64,000 bases of DNA, taken from positions 11,116,001-11,180,000 of the forward strand of contig OX327712.1 in assembly GCA_946807835.1 (NCBI GenBank), written 5' to 3'. Each line of letters starts with the position of its first letter. Position 1 is the first letter of the stretch. This DNA is from Ailanthus altissimus (Eukaryota > Streptophyta > Magnoliopsida > Sapindales > Simaroubaceae). A program made the position numbers and the translations under genes. The notes under the pieces are model-generated. The model was not told where the DNA came from. It was given only the letters and a program-made list of their open reading frames with translations, and searched no databases. Of the stretch, positions 50,001 through 60,916 are shown piece after piece.

Positions 50001-53000
50001 CTTTCCCTTATCTACGTGGATCAAAGAAATCAAAATAACAAATCTTATGACAGAGAACTAAAGCTGAGCAAGATATATAATGCAGTGCCAAATGGAATGA
50101 TAACATGCCAGCTTTCTTTGTTGGCTTCCCAATATCCTTTTTCCCCATGCTGGCCACTTCTCTAGTAGCTGATTCTCTCTTTGCAGAATGATTAGAGTTG
50201 ACATGGTCCTGGACACAGAAAGAAATCATCACAAATAAATAATATGAATATCATCAAAATAATCCCAAAAGTATTGAAGAAGAAGAACAAAGAAAAAGAA
50301 GAGAGAATATTGGAAACATATAGAAGTACCATGCCATCCTGGTCTTCGTACACACGGAAACGGCCCTTTGCTTGTTTTGTGTTCTTAGCAGCAACAGCCT
50401 CTGCAACATAAATACCTTGCTCACTGGAGAGCATTCCTTCAGGAGTATGGAAAATCTGATGAAATGAAAGGGAGAGGGAAAACCAATATCAGCACATCAA
50501 GCTAGAGAGACACTATAGCTTTACAAGATACAATTTTTACTTCCATTTCATGGCTAAATAATTTTGGCAACTTATCATGAAGAATAAGCATAATAATGAA
50601 GGTGTCAGATCTTCTCAAGAAGCGTGAGGATCCGCAAAAGTGTAAGCTTACTGATGGATATAGGCACTCAGGATAACAAGAAGGAGAACAGTTGCCATCA
50701 ATTAGGGGTGGGAGGAGAAGTTGTTAGTCAGGCAAAGGGCACAGTGCAAGCCAGTCAATACTATTTGACTGGAGAGCATCAGAAGTCATCTTTCCAGTTA
50801 AGAACCTACTTGCACTCACATGTTACAGGTGGAATGCAGCTAAATAGGTCTTAATTTTAATTCTCACTAAAATATGATTAAAACTTGTTCCCTTCATTTA
50901 ACATCAACAAAACATTTCAAGTATTTAATAGTCTAAAACCAAAAGCCGCTAAAAAAACAAATATGCAAAGATTTACTCAATTGAAAGGTCTAGTAGAAAT
51001 TGTGCATATGAAAAGAAAAAGGTTAACCTGAATGTCATTCTCCGAGAGAGTATCATGTATATAACGATCTGGAAGATTTATCAGATGCTGCAAAGGAAGG
51101 AAACAAGTTCCATCAAAACCCAGAACCATCCACCTACAGTAGCATCAGTTGCATCTGATTTTAAATTGCTCTCAAATAGTAAATACATAAAGAGACAAAC
51201 CTTTTCAAACTCCACATAGGTTTCTTTAGGTGTTATAGACATCAAAGTAGATAAAGAATATTTAGCAGCTTGTTGTTCATGGAGATTAGCACTCAACAAT
51301 CCTTTCAATCCAAGCAAATCCTACATACACAATCCAAGAAAAGTTAGCGGCGGAGTATAGAATGCACAAACCCCCCTTGATAAACAATATCTTCTTTTGA
51401 TTAGAAACAAGGAAGGAGAATAATTTGTTAAAGAGAACGAAAGAAAATACAAAAATGGACTAGATGTCCACGAAGAGAACCAAAAACAAGAGATTGGAAC
51501 CCAAAATAATCAAAAGAACAAGAGATTGGAACAATATCTACAGCAGACACAAAAGAATTATGCAGGAAATGACAGATATTGCACAAAATAATATTAGGTG
51601 TTTATATTAGATACCCATCAAAGATTTTTCAATGGAATATAATATTTTTCAGCTGCTTTCATCGCCCATGGAAAATGGGAGAAATTTGGAAAAGAAAAAT
51701 CAAAAGATCAAAATAAGTTTGACTCTCCTAATAAACATCACCAGTTATATTCACACTTTTCACATACTATTGAAGCATAGCTTAATTAGTTCTCTTCAAG
51801 ATTGGAAAGCACATATCTCAATGGCACCAAGCACATCATCTCATTATCAGAGACAAAATGCCGAAGTAAGTGCATCCCTCTCTTTTTACATTGAGGATCC
51901 ATACAAATATCTTTGTACACACACCAATCAACTATCTCTGACATTTTTCCATCCACACTAAATAAACAATCTCAAATGACTAACATTTGAACAAAACCTT
52001 TAAGTGCAACGCGCTGCAAGAAGTTAAGTTTTCACTCATCATTTTACAATTATGATACCAAAGAAGACCAATTTGCGAAATAACTTTAATGTAAAGAAAA
52101 ATACATTTGAACTCTATCCTCAATTTACTGGCAAACACATTTGTCACAAAAGTGTTTATAAATTAAAAAATATATATAGTGCAAGATCCAGGATCATGAA
52201 GACATACCAAAGAGTGAAATGCAGAAGAACAAGTAAATTCATAGAAAATGCATTGCCAAAATGCTTAGAGTTACCTTGCAGAGATTCCCAATATCAGCAG
52301 AGAGAATATCAATGACATCAAACCCAAGTGTTTGCAAACATTTATGAAGCCTCTGGAAATGTACCAAAAGGGGAAATAAGCGAAGTAAAGTAATCAAAGA
52401 AAGGTTGATGCGTAATCAAAGCCAAAATGGTCAAAGTTAGAATTCATAAATATGCCTAATGTCCTTGTACCCACCAACAGAAACTCACCCTCTTTGACTC
52501 TCACTCTCATTCTCACTCACACATATAGAGCTTCCTCTCTCTCAATCTTCCCCCTCCCTCCCTCCCTCTCTTTCTCCCCGACCTAAACACATTGAAACTC
52601 ACAGCTGACCTTAATGACTCTGTGTCTCTCTGTACTTCAACATATAGAAACTTATACTAACATCTATGGGGATAAGTTGCAAGAAATGGACAAATGCACT
52701 ACAATTAAAGAGTGAATAAAAACAATACCCTCCAAACTGCATCTCTTTTTCCAGTGCCAACAATGCATGGATGATGTGAGCAGAATATAATCCGTGCAGA
52801 TACACTTGGACCTCTAGCTAGAGCCACGGATGATATCACAAGCAATGCCTTCACTAGAACCTCAACAGATGGGAGAAATGGAACTTGCATATCCAATAAG
52901 TTATCTGTGTCACTATTGACATAGTTTAAGATCTCTTTAGCCAATTTAGTAAAAGAGAATGAATAAAGAAAGAAAAAGAAAAAAGCATTTGACCAGCACA

Positions 53001-56000
53001 AAACGTATCCAACAATATCAAGGACAACAAACAACTAAAGAAATTAGATACATCAATGAAGTGTGGTGAAAATAATTAATTTTCTACTTACCTTACCAAG
53101 AAAAGAAAAAAACATTATTTCCCCAAATTGGACCATTATGAGCCCAAATATAACATTGAATTAAAACCAGCAGATGACAATATCTCAACACATTATCATA
53201 TTGAATTTACAAAAAGCAGTAGTTGAGTAAAAATCATGATATAACGTGTACCTTGTTTTTGAGATAATAATCTTGTCCCCAACTAAAGAAAGAAAATTTG
53301 AAAACTCAACTAATAGAGCTTCAGATAATTGTGGGATTGTGGTAATTATCTTTCTGGTTGCATCATGAGCCATTTTTCGGACATCCCAGCTTGGATGGCA
53401 TATGAAAAGGAGCATCAACTGCAATACATCAATGACAACTAAGTCAGAGATTATAGGCAGAGAAAACAAATCCCAGAAGTACTTCACACCAGTTTACCTG
53501 TAACAGTAATTTGACTGAGAAAGTCTCCAATATTCTGCAGATTGAAAGAAAGAACATAAAAGTTATTTATTTTAGTGACAGAAAAAGAAGAAGAATTTAT
53601 TTATAAAAAGCAATAACTTGTGAGTTGGTGATATTATGCTTTGAAAACAAAGATACCTGCGCGAATGTTCCACCAGTAACACCACAAAAAGGTCAATGCA
53701 TGCCATGCAATCCTCAACTGACAATTTTGAGAGCTGTAAATCAAAAGTGTAAAAATTAAAAACCAGAATATTTTTAATTGAACACACGTTAAGAATCAAA
53801 AACTGTGTTAACTACCATTGAAGTCGGCACCAGTGAAGGTTCATTTTGAGATATCAAAGACCAGATCTTTTCCTTTGTTACAGTCTCCTCTGAGAAAAGG
53901 GAAGAAGCCAAAGGATTAACTAGAAGAAGAACATATTTCAAGCTGACAACAATATTCCATTGAGATCTAAATACCTGCTTTCATATCAGCAGCTGCAATC
54001 TTCCCAACTAGTAGCAAAGCGTATATGCCATCCAAACGTTGCACTGCTTTAGTAAAACCAGTTTTGACAAGTTGGATGAGAGATCCCAGCAATGCTGATA
54101 CCTGTAATAAGTATATATCAGTAATTTCACTTAAAAGATTGAACATCCTATTCAAGAAAACAATGAACCATACAATTAACTTGTCAACTTACCTGCAAAA
54201 CAGCATCAGCATTTTTGCATATGACTCGTAGAATTCGCAAATGCCCTCGTCTTAAAACCTCCTTCTCCTTGAGACCAGAAGCAATGAAAGAAACTAGATC
54301 TGGCTGAATATTATCAGCAGAACGTGCTGCCCAAGAAGCCACAGCTGGCAAAATTGCAAGCTTAACCTCCTCGTTTCCTGGAAATAAGAACATAGGAAAC
54401 AAGTAGTCATAAGCATTAAAGCAAAACAAGTATAAGAAAGATGAAAAGCCAATGGCAGATAAAACAATTCAGAAAGATCAAAAGATGAAATTCTCATGCC
54501 AACTAGTATATAAAAGTAAAATCTTCAAGGAAAAAGTGAAAATAAATAGAAGATCAAAGCATAAGCAACCTTCATCCTTGTAACAAGATAAAAGAAACTT
54601 GCAAATGGTAAGCGAAAGACTGTTGAGATATTTTCCTTCAGGAGCATTAGACAATTCTTGTATCGCATTAAACAAGCCAATTCTCTGGTAAGGAAATGCG
54701 AGTCTTCCTTCTGAACCTGTCCACAATGAAACTTACAGCTTAAAAGAGCCCAAAAACGATACACTCGTTTAACCAAAAAATAAAACACCCTGAAAGATCA
54801 ATAGATTAATCAAAGGCTACTGCAAAAATACCATTGAAGACATGAATAAAGAATAACTGTGCACTAACCTCCAATTACAGCTTTAATAGCATTGAACATA
54901 GCTTCTAAAGCATCTGGATTACTAGACTTTTGGCTCAGACACCTTACTATATCCAATGCCCCAATTCTTCTACCTTCATCTGCAAGTCTAGCCTGGGATA
55001 ATACAACTGACAGAATTTCGGTTGCATGCTTACTCAAATCAAGGTTGACAGACTTCAAAAGTATTCCAACCGATTCCATTACAATTTCGGGGTTGCGTTT
55101 TAACATTTTTATAGAGGATGGAACCACAATATTCTGAAAATCTTCATGGGACATATGAGTAAAAAGTGGACGAAAAGATTCGCTCAGACCCTTCATTGGT
55201 TTATCTCTGGCATTTAAAACTGCTTTAACATAAATATCAAGAAATACCGGCTGTGCAAAGAAAAGAAAAAGATCACGTAAATATTCAGCATAAATAAGTT
55301 AAGTCAAACTAACGTACACTTAGAATCTCAAGAGTCCCAGATAACACATTTCTCCACTGTTACCAAGACGAAAGAGAAAGAATACTGACCCGGGAGTTTT
55401 CAAAAAAGGAAGGGGATGTATATGAGAGCTCCAGTAATAGCCATATTAGTTCAGGACTATCTTTGTACAGAATTCGTGCATCCTTTAGTTCCTCAGTATA
55501 GATCTTGAAGATATCTGGTGACTGAAAAATAACAAACACAGAATGCTCAAAGTTTTAATCAGAAACTGTTTGCAGGATAGTGAGATTCTTCATGCAAAAG
55601 GCAAGTTTTACATCGAACATAACCTGAGAAAATAACTGAAAAAAGATTTGCTTGCATGCCCTTCGCTCGCGATAAGATCTTTGCATGACAATATGAAGCA
55701 AAACTGCCTGTGCTGCAGCCACTCTACAGAATGCATTCTTTGAAACTGCAGCAAATTGACTTTTGCTAAGTAGGAGACACGACCACTTAAGAAGTCTGTA
55801 GCAGCCAACGTGAGATTGGAATTTTGACTGCTTTTCCATGGCCTGAACAAGGGCTGCCGCAAAAGTTTTCATGAATGTAACCTCCCTTAAAGCTTTTTCA
55901 ATCAAGTCATCTACAGCCTTCCTCGAGCCACGATCATCATAAATAAACAATGTTTTAAAAATTATATCCACCACCAAAGACACAGCCTCCGAAGCCTCCG

Positions 56001-57120
56001 AAGACATTTCTGCAGAATTTAAATTCCCAACATTTCAGAACCTTGCCAATATATAAACCAATATACTCTTATCTTTCAATCAAGCTGAACCTCGTTTTCT
56101 CTTTTCTTCACCTAGCTACATAGTGGTTTCAAGGCCATGAAAATTTACATAGAAACTAAGGAAAAGAAATGAGATCTGGATTACACACTAAGATACCATT
56201 TCATTGAACTAGGAATTTCAAGAAAACTAAAAATAAGTAAGCATGTAATATAAAACAGGAAATTCATTTAAATGCTCTCATCTTATTGATAAACAACAAC
56301 ACCCTCCATAAGATTTTTCTGTCAAACAGATTTTGGTAGCTACAACTTGCCATTTCCATGAACTCACTGGACCAAAGCAGAATCCAAATTCTTTTGAAAA
56401 CAAATTGGATACAAAAAGAAAACTCTTAATCTAATAATTAGAAGCATCTTAATTTCAACTACTGTGTCTATTGCTGTATCCAAGTACTAGCCTAATAAGT
56501 CCCATTTCCCTTGCTTCCAAGAGGGTCCAGCTTAACCTTGCAGCTAAAATTTCCAGTCAGAATGTATTACTTATTTCCACCCCAATCACAATTAGCTTCT
56601 CAGTAAGGATTTCTGTTATTACCTTCAGAACACACAATGAGCGTATTGCTACCCAAGATAATTTATACATATATTACATTTTTTTTCAAGTACTATTACC
56701 TTTTTTAATATCCTCATTACCAAAACAATATTATAAACGTGCAGAGACATCATAATTACATTAAAAAAAATACATAACTACACAAATTAAGCATTTCCAT
56801 TATTGATTATTCCAATTCAATAATAAAATTTTGGAAACAGAAAAAATAAAAAATTCTTTAAACAAGTTACATGTTCAATACTTCAAATCCATTTTGTCAG
56901 TAACAAACATAACCCATCTTCGAAATGCAAGCAAATGCAAATAAAATACACAATTTAAGCGAAATTGCCAGAAGCTGCGCCGTTTAGAGTGCAAGTAGGA
57001 GCGACCTTTGTTATTGAGAAGCGAAGGAATGTCATCGCGGAAGATGCGGACTCGTCGTTTGGTGGAGGAAGTGGCGACGGACCCGGCGATGGAAATGAGA
57101 GGGTCCGAGGAATCCGCCAT
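26009..57120 (-). CDS. GCN1: GCN1 homologue (ILITYHIA), activator of the eIF2-alpha kinase GCN2
   Basis: Giant HEAT-repeat protein of the cytosol that binds stalled or collided ribosomes and, with GCN20/ABCF partners, activates GCN2 so that eIF2-alpha is phosphorylated; the Arabidopsis orthologue ILITYHIA also affects immunity and chloroplast development (family knowledge). I place 60 exons totalling 2631 codons plus stop at 26009-26011, with consistent phase and no internal stop; this is normal GCN1 length. N-terminus [15 protein letters not shown]-terminus is acidic, ending [17 protein letters not shown]. Family-typical blocks include [12 protein letters not shown], FVRDAxxL-like HEAT units, [38 protein letters not shown] (eEF3-like region, residues 1631 on), [25 protein letters not shown] and [15 protein letters not shown]. 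The ATG lies in AAAATGGCG and is the first ATG after the predicted TSS. Intron 52 holds a copia insertion; all exons remain intact. Confidence 0.95.
29620..29798 (+). repeat. 5' LTR of the intronic copia element (179 bp)
   Basis: It begins TGTTAAGAGTCAAC and ends CATACTTTGTCA. It contains TATTACAGCT words and a TATAAATTAGTG TATA-like box near 29740. It is shorter than its partner because it has fewer TATTACAGCT-type units. Confidence 0.93.
29799..29810 (+). other. Primer binding site (initiator tRNA-Met type)
   Basis: TGGTATCAGAGC directly abuts the 5' LTR; this is the standard plant copia site complementary to the 3' end of initiator tRNA-Met. It is followed by a leader with an ~85-bp tandem duplication (CATTTTATCA at 29811 and 29896, each leading into GTGGCCTGCATTGCCACTT). 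Confidence 0.93.
30260..33890 (+). pseudogene. Copia gag-pol remnant
   Basis: Gag is reduced to a degenerate zinc-knuckle region ([14 protein letters not shown], about 30269-30310, then a frameshift). The long frame 30404-31612 holds protease, where the usual DSG triad reads DSE ([11 protein letters not shown] at 30599), the pre-integrase HxxxxH-C-C region, and integrase, where the first catalytic Asp in HSDVWG is Asn (31205) and the frame shifts just before the catalytic Glu. RT continues from 31779 with breaks at about 32487, 32840 and 33117; its YVDD box reads YVDN (32934-32945). RNase H (33380-33890) keeps [15 protein letters not shown] and DNKSA. The polyprotein is therefore dead. Confidence 0.9.
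33888..33896 (+). other. Polypurine tract
   Basis: GAAGGGGAG lies directly before the 3' LTR, the expected plus-strand priming site. Confidence 0.85.
33897..34122 (+). repeat. 3' LTR of the intronic copia element (226 bp)
   Basis: It has the same ends as the 5' LTR but is 47 bp longer, because the section between GTGCAGATTTTTCAG and TATGTATTC contains extra units of (GTG)TATTACAGCT / CAGCTCATTTCA. Outside that section the LTRs differ at only a few positions. Confidence 0.93.
34190..34625 (+). mobile_element. 5'-truncated LINE tail in GCN1 intron 52
   Basis: Pieces read VWLERK, then in the next frame [19 protein letters not shown], which match the C-terminal end of plant L1 ORF2 (after the zf-RVT domain). 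A T-rich 3' UTR follows, with CATTAATAGAGTTTTTGTTGTCTTACC leading into an A-run at 34612-34619. This is the usual end of plant L1 LINEs. It is about 430 bp, non-coding, and antisense to GCN1. A possible target duplication could not be fixed. Confidence 0.6.
42915..43000 (-). repeat. Possible LINE/SINE tail fragment in GCN1 intron 30
   Basis: TTTGATAAGAAACCAGGAAGA... with GTGGACGAGGAGTCC is the reverse complement of the type of ending seen in plant LINE 3' ends (TTTCTTATCAAA). It is a short intronic fragment between exons 30 and 31, assigned by resemblance only. Confidence 0.3.
46540..47000 (-). mobile_element. 5'-truncated LINE tail in GCN1 intron 22
   Basis: On the minus strand about 46955-46890 reads [18 protein letters not shown], the conserved end of L1 ORF2 (W..W.ERN.R.F type). 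It is followed by a T-rich 3' UTR and an ending TTGTTTCCCATTCTGAAAAGGAAAAAAG near 46540. It lies in the 1.9-kb intron between exons 22 and 23, in the same orientation as GCN1, with frames broken. A second weaker fragment (AGAAACTAAGAAAGATTTATTAAATG) lies at about 47056-47120. Confidence 0.5.
50107..50109 (-). other. GCN1: Candidate GC-AG splice donor after GCN1 exon 17
   Basis: The exon must end at 50109 to keep phase: AAG AAA GCT G joins AT AAG GGA of exon 18 to give KKAD-KGK. The intron then starts GCATGT instead of GT. The nearest GT, four bases further (50104-50105 on the gene strand), would shift the downstream frame. The acceptor before 50011 is a standard TAG. Confidence 0.65.
51390..51620 (-). 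repeat. Probable LINE 3'-end fragment in GCN1 intron 13
   Basis: On the plus strand it begins GATTAGAAACAAGGAAGGAG with AATTTGTTAAAGAGAACG and GGACTAGATGTCC, the reverse of a LINE-like T-rich tail. AACAAGAGATTGGAAC occurs twice (about 51487 and 51518), a ~31-bp tandem repeat. It is non-coding and assigned by resemblance. Confidence 0.35.
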
Positions 57121-57330
57121 TTTCGAAAATGGATAAGATCAGAACTGCGAATCCCAGTTGGTGACTTCAAGTTCAGATGATGATCGAAGTCAGTCGAAGT
57201 TACCTTACTGTTATGACTCTTGCAGGGAAGTTTGTCGCTTCAGTTGATTAGTGATTAGGGTTTTAGCAGCTTTGCTAAAAGACTGAAGCGTAAGATAGGC
57301 CCTCAAAAAAGTATATATAAAACGTCAAGA
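57121..57330 (-). promoter_or_regulatory. GCN1: GCN1 core promoter and 5' UTR
   Basis: On the gene strand: TATA box TTATATATAC (57311-57321), GAGGGCCT (57297-57304) containing the GGGCC core of site II/TCP-type elements, a perfect inverted repeat TTTTAGCA-GCTT-TGCTAAAA (57261-57280), and a telo-box AAACCCTAA (57255-57263). A start site about 30 bases below the TATA box, near 57285, would put the telo-box at the start of a ~165-base 5' UTR. No ATG occurs between there and the start codon. A telo-box plus GGGCC is typical of plant ribosomal and translation-related genes. The assignment of the exact TSS is inference. Confidence 0.55.
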
Positions 57331-57784
57331 CAGATATTATGTTTTTTCTTTACTTTTTTTCTTTTTTTAACATATGATTATGCTTATGCACAAAAAATAA
57401 AATTTCTTCTTTGGAAAATTTTAAAAAAACATTACCACTATTTTAGTGTATTATTCTTTTTTTTAAAGCCACTTGATATTTCTCATCTTTTATAACTAAA
57501 ACATAAACTGTAGCACACTTTTCCCCGTCAATCATATTTTGTCTAAATTAAAAAAACTCACCCTAAAAAAAACACATATCTTTTTAAAGATCTAATCAAA
57601 TTGATTATAAATTCTTGATAAATTAACATCAAATACTTACTAAGTTTCTTGACTCAAAGATATATTATGCAATGATCTTAGAAAATAAAATAATTTTACG
57701 ATATATATATTTAAAATGAGTACAAAAAGAACAGCAAAAACATCGTAAAAAACAAGATAAAAAAAATGGATGCGTGAAGCTACA
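57331..57784. other. AT-rich spacer between GCN1 and the LINE
   Basis: Poly-T and poly-A rich with no ORF or recognised repeat. It is the upstream flank of GCN1 and the sequence immediately 5' of the divergently oriented LINE. Confidence 0.4.
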
Positions 57785-58197
57785 GTAGGTTTTTTCTCTC
57801 GGCGCATGTTAGTCAAACTAACTTACGCCGTATCTCATGGAGAGGAAAAAACCAGGCAAAACTTTGCCGCCTTCTACTTCTCATCGTCGTTTGGTGAGCT
57901 CTTCCTCTGCTGTCTCTCATCTTGGCGTTATGGAGGTTGCTAGCTGCGACCAATTTGTTGCCGATCCATCCTTGTCGGGGCAGACTCTGGTGAGCGTTGC
58001 TGTGGATCCACCGGTTGCTGCAAAATGATTCTTCTTGGTCTGGACAAGCGAACAAGGTCGAGATGCTTCAAATTGAGCTACCTACTTCCACCTCTTCGGG
58101 CGTTGATCTAGATGCTACTACGAGTGTTGCTCACACAAGCTCCGTCCCGACACTTATGAACGACAATGGTGCTGCTATGATGATGAATTTTTCCACC

Positions 58198-58440
58198 TTG
58201 GCTCAGGCTTCTGCAGGATGTGCATAGGCCGCCAGTGCTCTGCCATTGGCTACGGTTGCTACAGTGTCCGATCATTTTGGCAGCATGCCTTCTGAAGTGC
58301 AGATCGAAGGTTACAAGGCCTTGGCTCTGGCTACTGCAGGGTGTGGGCAGGGCGTCAGTGTGCTACCATTGGCTGCGGCTGCTACAATGTTCGATCGGTT
58401 AGGCAACAAGCCACATGACGTGCAGTCAGAAGGTTACAAG
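58198..58440 (+). repeat. 123-bp tandem duplication in LINE ORF1
   Basis: TTGGCTCAGGCTTCTGCAGG at 58198 recurs as TTGGCTCTGGCTACTGCAGG at 58321, and both units end in GAAGGTTACAAG. The period is 123 bp (41 codons), so the duplication was in frame when it arose. The copies differ at many positions and the first has acquired stops. Confidence 0.8.
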
Positions 58441-58613
58441 AAAACCAACCGCCCTTGGGTGTCCTTATTTGCTGACAATCAAATTCGGAGCACTAGAAGT
58501 GAACTACAATTTGTCCCTCCTACAATTTTCAATGATAAGAAAATTGTTAAATTCAATTGTAATGAACCTAAAGAAGAGGAGAAAAGATGGCAGCATACGT
58601 TAATTGGTTGCAT

Positions 58614-60050
58614 TGATGCGATATTTCTATATCATAAAATTAAATGCAAGTATACACTATCGTATGCAAGTAATAAAGAGACTAAATAAGTCGGATATCG
58701 AATCCACAGGGATAATGTTTTCTTTTTAACCAATTACTAAAATTATGTCTTCCTAATAATTATTCAGAAAAATAAAAATCTAAGAATGCATGTAGAAAAT
58801 ATAAAATAAAAACACAATGCAATGAGATTTAAAGATAGCAAAGTAGAGAAAACCTAGGATTAATATTATCCCTCAATATGCTTTTTAATGATTAATCCTC
58901 TAATATTTAACTCACTTAGTCTTTATTATTGATCAAGACGCTAATGTATTCACAAGCCTCTTCCAAGGTTATGCAAGTATACCCTAATTTACCAAATACC
59001 TATATTCCTATGGTACTTGTAATAAACTGAGGTTCATTAAGATTAGATCTTATTGATCATACATGCCAACTAGGTATATTCCTATCCTAAGCTGAAACTT
59101 GCATATGTAATATTGAATATTACTCTACAATCATGCATCAAATTACCTAGGTCTAAATATTATGATTCCTCTTCCGAGTTTATCAATAATATTACCAACT
59201 CATTCACCATATATTGGCCAGATATATTGAAGCATTAAACACAAGTAATTTAAATAATAAAAGACTAAGTTTATTAAATACTAAAAGATATGGCAATTTA
59301 AGTGCACATATTGAGTTCAAATATTAACCCTAGAAAATAAGTTTAGCTCATGGCTACAAGAGAACAGCAGTAAAAATAAAAATAAAACATGATACAATCA
59401 ATTGTAAACCGATATAGACGTCGAATTGCTCTTAATTGCGCTGCCTAGGAACTCTTGATGCCGAAGAATGTCTTGTATCTCTCTCTAAAGTTGATTCAAT
59501 TAAGCTTCTATTGCTCTCCAAGACTCGTGCTCTGTATTTTTGGTGCTCTTGAGTCGTCTTGGATTCCTTCTTAAAGGCTGGGAACGAGTGGCTTTTTATA
59601 AGGATTGATTTGAGCTTGAAAATCTCAATTCTCGTCGGATTAAAACTCGTGCTACCGCTGGGGCGATATGCTTCTGTTGCTGGGGCGCTGCGTGAAAAAG
59701 CTTGCACCGCTGGAGCGGTGTGATGATAGTGTTGGGGCTCTGAAGTGTCGCTGGCGCGGTGACTGTCTGGCGCTGGGGCGCCAGATGCGACTTCAACAAG
59801 TCGTATTTCTTATTTCGATCACTATTACAGCGCTGGGGCGATAGTTTTCTTAGCGCTGGGGCGATGGACTTATATTTTGAAAACTTTGTATTTTAGTCCC
59901 TGTTTTTGCTCCTTTTGCATTCTTTCTTTAAATTTCGTTCAAGTCCCTATAAATAACAATAATACACATAAATAGCCATCTATTCTCATAAAATCATAAA
60001 ATATCAATAATAAAAATATGAGAAAATATATGACAAATTTGCCCTTATCA
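58614..60050 (+). repeat. Solo LTR, copy C, with 5-bp target duplication TGCAT
   Basis: A 1437-bp sequence from TGATGCGATATTTC to TTGCCCTTATCA is flanked by TGCAT at 58609-58613 and 60051-60055. It is inserted in the DUF4283 region of LINE ORF1; removing it and one TSD rejoins the ORF1 sequence. It aligns closely with copy B throughout and has the same CCACAGGGATAA block (58707) and a CGCTGGGGCG islet at about 59640-59875. It is younger than the LINE insertion. Confidence 0.88.
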
Positions 60051-60916
60051 TGCATATATGGATTATTTTCTAAATTTCAACAAGTGCAAGCCTTTGTAAT
60101 GAATCGTTGGAAGCAAGTTGGCTTAGTCTCGGTTCACGCCATTAAAGATGAGTTGTTATTATTTAACTTTGAGAATAAATTTGGGCAACAAAAAGCATTT
60201 GAGGATGGACCACTGACCTTTGATAAACGTCATTTGATTCTTAAATATTGAAAACCCGGAATGGTTATAGATGTAGTCAATATTAGATCTTTGCTTATTT
60301 GGGTGTAATTTTTAAGACTACCTTAGGAATTCTGGAGTCCCCCACTTTTAAGTTGTATTGCTAGTTCGTTAAGTTCCCATAAATTCTGTGATTAATGTAC
60401 TTTGAATAGAATAAGGCTGACATTTGCGAGAGTCTTGGTGGAAATGGACGTGGAGGGCGACTTTCCTTCCATGATCACCTTAGAGGATAAAGAGGGCAAT
60501 ATTGTTATGTAGGAGGTGACTTATGAGTGGAAGTCTTCTGTTTGCCCCAAGTGTAAAAGGGTTGGTTATGATGGGAAAGATTATAAGACAATGATAAAAT
60601 AAGTGTGGAAAGCAAAAAAGACGGATCATAACAATCAAGGTGAAAATGAAGCACCTATTATCCATCCTGAAAACAAGAAACAAAAAAAGCTAAATAAAGG
60701 CAAAATTGGGATGGATATACAAATTCCAAAGGGCGATGAGGAGAATGTCCCTACAGATAAGGAAATTAAACAAGCATTAGGAATCGGTGGATCAGAGGTA
60801 ATTCAGGCAGTGGACAGATTCAACTTAAGGAATACTATTTCTCTTACGCATGATGTGGGAATTATAGGGAAGGGTCGACGTGCCACAAGGAGCTCTAAAT
60901 CCCCCAATAGGGAACA

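Larger units (their letters stand above)
48730..57120 (-). other. GCN1: GCN1 exons 1-20 (residues 1-1029), N-terminal HEAT region
   Basis: Exons in transcript order: 57006-57120, 55624-56009, 55390-55521, 54869-55250, 54570-54716, 54193-54377, 53975-54101, 53816-53889, 53657-53733, 53498-53534, 53252-53418, 52729-52912, 52275-52352, 51201-51320, 51028-51087, 50330-50455, 50109-50208, 49842-50011, 48931-49233, 48730-48846. Exon 17 encodes the lysine-rich linker ([13 protein letters not shown]) that continues in exon 18 as [18 protein letters not shown]. All introns fit GT-AG except the one after exon 17, which fits GC-AG. For exon 12 the upstream AG at 52913-52914 was chosen because the nearer AG would create a stop. 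Confidence 0.88.

Noticed and set aside
51632..51961. 109-codon plus-strand frame within GCN1 intron 13
   Set aside because: It is antisense, without recognisable domain, and in AT-rich intronic sequence.
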